A stretch of DNA of 24,960 nt from Candidatus Bathyarchaeota archaeon (GTDB taxonomy: Archaea > Thermoproteota > CALKCG01 > B24 > JAGTQN01), in contig JAGTQN010000012.1 in assembly GCA_018396395.1 (NCBI GenBank), forward strand, positions 1-24,960, written 5' to 3'. Shown here in pieces: positions 23,346 through 24,960 of the stretch. The position numbers and the translations under genes are program-made. Position 1 is the first letter of the stretch. Every line of letters begins with the position of its first letter. A model generated the notes under the pieces. It did no database searches. It was not told where the DNA came from and was given only the letters and a program-made list of their open reading frames with translations.

Positions 23346-24960
23346 TCATGAAAGGATTTGGAACCTTTCAAGTCCTTTGGCAACATCCCCTAAACCTAGC
23401 TCCTCGAGCTTACGTTTCGTAGGAATTCCGGTTTCGACATCCCAACCCCGGAGCTGGTAGTACTCCTCAAGAAGGCACCTGAATTTCTCCTCATCCAGTC
23501 TCGTTCCATCGTATCTGTCTGGAAGCTTGAAGTGAGGAATGACGGTTTCATCCATCTTCCTTGATCGTCCTTCCCTGACGAGGATCGCTCGTTCAAGATT
23601 ATAGATCCTTTCGCCAGCCCTATCAAGCCGAGCTTCGGAAATATCTATGCCTGTGGCTGCCGAGAAGAGGAGGCTTTCCATCGATGTATCGCCTGTTATA
23701 TCCTCGGCCTTCTTGAAGGCTTCCTCATCCTCAAAGTTTGCAAGGAGCCTTGGGAAAATCCAATCACAGAGAAGAAGGCTGTCCTTCACGCAACTCCTGT
23801 TTCCATCAAAGACAACCACTTGGGCCTTTCCTTCATAGGTATCCCTATCGAAGGCCTTCTCGTTACCATAAAGCCTTAAGGAAAGCTTCCTAAGCCTGGG
23901 CTCCTCTCCCCGGTTGTATCTATCTATGAAGCTCTGAAGAAAGGTGTAGCTATGCTCACTATTAAATGGGTCCCTACTAGCCAGGGCCCATTGAAGGGCT
24001 GTGACGATGTAGCCTGGGCTCGGGTGGCGATCGTTCTGCCTCGAATCCCTATGGGCAGGAGCCCCCCATGCAAACATCTGGAATCTTGCCACGCTTTGGT
24101 TAAGGTTGAGCTTCTCGGCAACCCTGATTAGGTCTTCTGCGAAGAGTCCTCCTACCCCCTCCCTCCTCGAGATCCTATGGAGAAATTCCCACCACCACCT
24201 TGGATTCAAAGGATCGAGCCTTAGGCCCTCGATCTCTTCAATCCCATCCTCGACGCACTTTATGAGCCATGGAGCCATTGTCTGAAGTATCCATGTGCAT
24301 AGCCCTAAGTCCTCGCAAAGGCTCGTAAGCTCTACGGCTGTCGCTTCATCGAATCCAGGGTAGCCTTTCACCCTGAGTCCATTTCCTTCATAATGAACGA
24401 GCAAACCCCTTTCTGGGTTACCAAACCAGTTACAGTCGTTGCAAAGGGGCATTGCATTAATGAAGCCCTCCCCGAAGATGCGTCTCATGTTCTTGTACAT
24501 TACCGCTCCACATGGCGCTGTACATGCTTGGGTGCATTGGATGCGCTCTGGACTCGGCTTTGTTCGAACAACCATCCAACCTGGAAGGGCCCTTTCCTTA
24601 ACGTATCTGCAAACCTTTAGGAACCTTTCTGGATCTGCTATCCTGACGCCACCTTTGCCCCTAAGGGCTATAGCCTTCAGCCTCTTGGATCCCATTACAG
24701 CTCCGAAGCCCACCTGCCCCGCAGCATTCGTAAGGTTATGCTCAATCGTAGCAAACCTGACAAGGTTTTCACCTGCTTGTCCTATGCAAGCTATCTGAGC
24801 CCCTTCACCATGGATCTTCTTCAGGGTCCTTTGGGTTGCGTAGGCACCTTTGCCCCAGAGCTCCTTCGCATCAAGGATCTCAGCCTTTCCATCCTCTATC
24901 CATAAATAGACGGGCCTATCGGAGGCCCCTTGGATGACAATACCGTCGAAGCCCGCGTAT
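23346..24960 (-). CDS. Aldehyde:ferredoxin oxidoreductase family protein, 5' end outside window
   Basis: Tungsten/molybdopterin and 4Fe-4S enzyme oxidising aldehydes to acids with ferredoxin. The frame stays open to the window end: the first complete codon is at 24959 and reads YAGFDGIVIQGASDRPVYLW, in the N-terminal pterin domain. It continues through ELWGKGAYATQRTLKK, AQIACIGQAGENLVRFA, AAGQVGFGAVMGSKRLKAIA and domain 2 with CTQACTAPCGAVM (cluster cysteines) and CNDCNWFG. A later VVFDGNRSCVKDSLLLCDW should give the fourth cysteine ligand. The end, RGWDVETGIPTKRKLEELGL, is typical. About 538 residues are present and roughly 90-100 are missing. Which subfamily (AOR, FOR, WOR) is not decided. 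Met at 24713 is internal and is not the start. Confidence 0.9.
   Translation of the reverse strand, partial: YAGFDGIVIQGASDRPVYLWIEDGKAEILDAKELWGKGAYATQRTLKKIHGEGAQIACIGQAGENLVRFATIEHNLTNAAGQVGFGAVMGSKRLKAIALRGKGGVRIADPERFLKVCRYVKERALPGWMVVRTKPSPERIQCTQACTAPCGAVMYKNMRRIFGEGFINAMPLCNDCNWFGNPERGLLVHYEGNGLRVKGYPGFDEATAVELTSLCEDLGLCTWILQTMAPWLIKCVEDGIEEIEGLRLDPLNPRWWWEFLHRISRREGVGGLFAEDLIRVAEKLNLNQSVARFQMFAWGAPAHRDSRQNDRHPSPGYIVTALQWALASRDPFNSEHSYTFLQSFIDRYNRGEEPRLRKLSLRLYGNEKAFDRDTYEGKAQVVVFDGNRSCVKDSLLLCDWIFPRLLANFEDEEAFKKAEDITGDTSMESLLFSAATGIDISEARLDRAGERIYNLERAILVREGRSRKMDETVIPHFKLPDRYDGTRLDEEKFRCLLEEYYQLRGWDVETGIPTKRKLEELGLGDVAKGLERFQILS

Noticed and set aside
1..24960. CRISPR array, prophage or integrase
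   Set aside because: No evenly spaced direct repeats of 24-37 bp and no phage, cas or recombinase proteins were seen.

Overview
The window looks like a chromosomal segment from a thermophilic archaeon, most likely of the TACK group (Korarchaeia/Bathyarchaeia-like); I cannot place it more precisely. The support is gene content: an aKMT-type lysine methyltransferase, a short helicase-less XPF nuclease, an archaeal beta-CASP ribonuclease of the aCPSF2 type, a Trm5-type tRNA methyltransferase, a stand-alone 3'-phosphoesterase of the LigD-PE family and a tungsten-type aldehyde:ferredoxin oxidoreductase. The signals agree: TATA boxes 25-30 nt before several starts, T-rich terminators, frequent TTG/GTG starts and AGG-rich arginine codons. 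No tRNA, rRNA, CRISPR array or intact transposase gene was seen.

Left part (1-8229): an OFA-type MFS transporter, dihydroorotase and a Mut7-C RNase protein on the plus strand; then on the minus strand an aKMT-like methyltransferase followed by phosphoenolpyruvate synthase, which is split by a one-base shift at a run of eight G/C; then, plus strand, a Trm5-like methyltransferase and an XTP/dITP diphosphatase.

Middle part (8230-16103): a 464-bp A+T-rich gap, a MagIII/Nth-like DNA glycosylase (minus), an aCPSF2-like nuclease (plus), a 595-bp gap holding a MITE-like inverted repeat and what looks like the start of a dead DHH phosphoesterase gene, a PHP phosphoesterase and an M19-family dipeptidase homologue (both minus), and a plus-strand pair made of a Gfo/Idh/MocA oxidoreductase and an enolase-superfamily protein, probably for sugar or sugar-acid catabolism.

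Right part (16104-24960): an HtrA-like protease without a signal peptide, a full-length but multiply frameshifted Gfo/Idh/MocA pseudogene, an ABC-2 permease without its ATPase, and a long minus-strand run: YchF-type GTPase, LigD-type phosphoesterase, XPF, RNase HIII, and an aldehyde:ferredoxin oxidoreductase whose 5' end lies beyond the window. The phosphoesterase, XPF and RNase HIII genes lie side by side and could act together on ribonucleotide-containing or blocked DNA ends.

I did not find a large unknown system. The most interesting items are the ppsA frameshift, the two gene remnants, the inverted-repeat element, the RNase HIII in an archaeon beside repair nucleases, and several enzymes with altered active-site residues.
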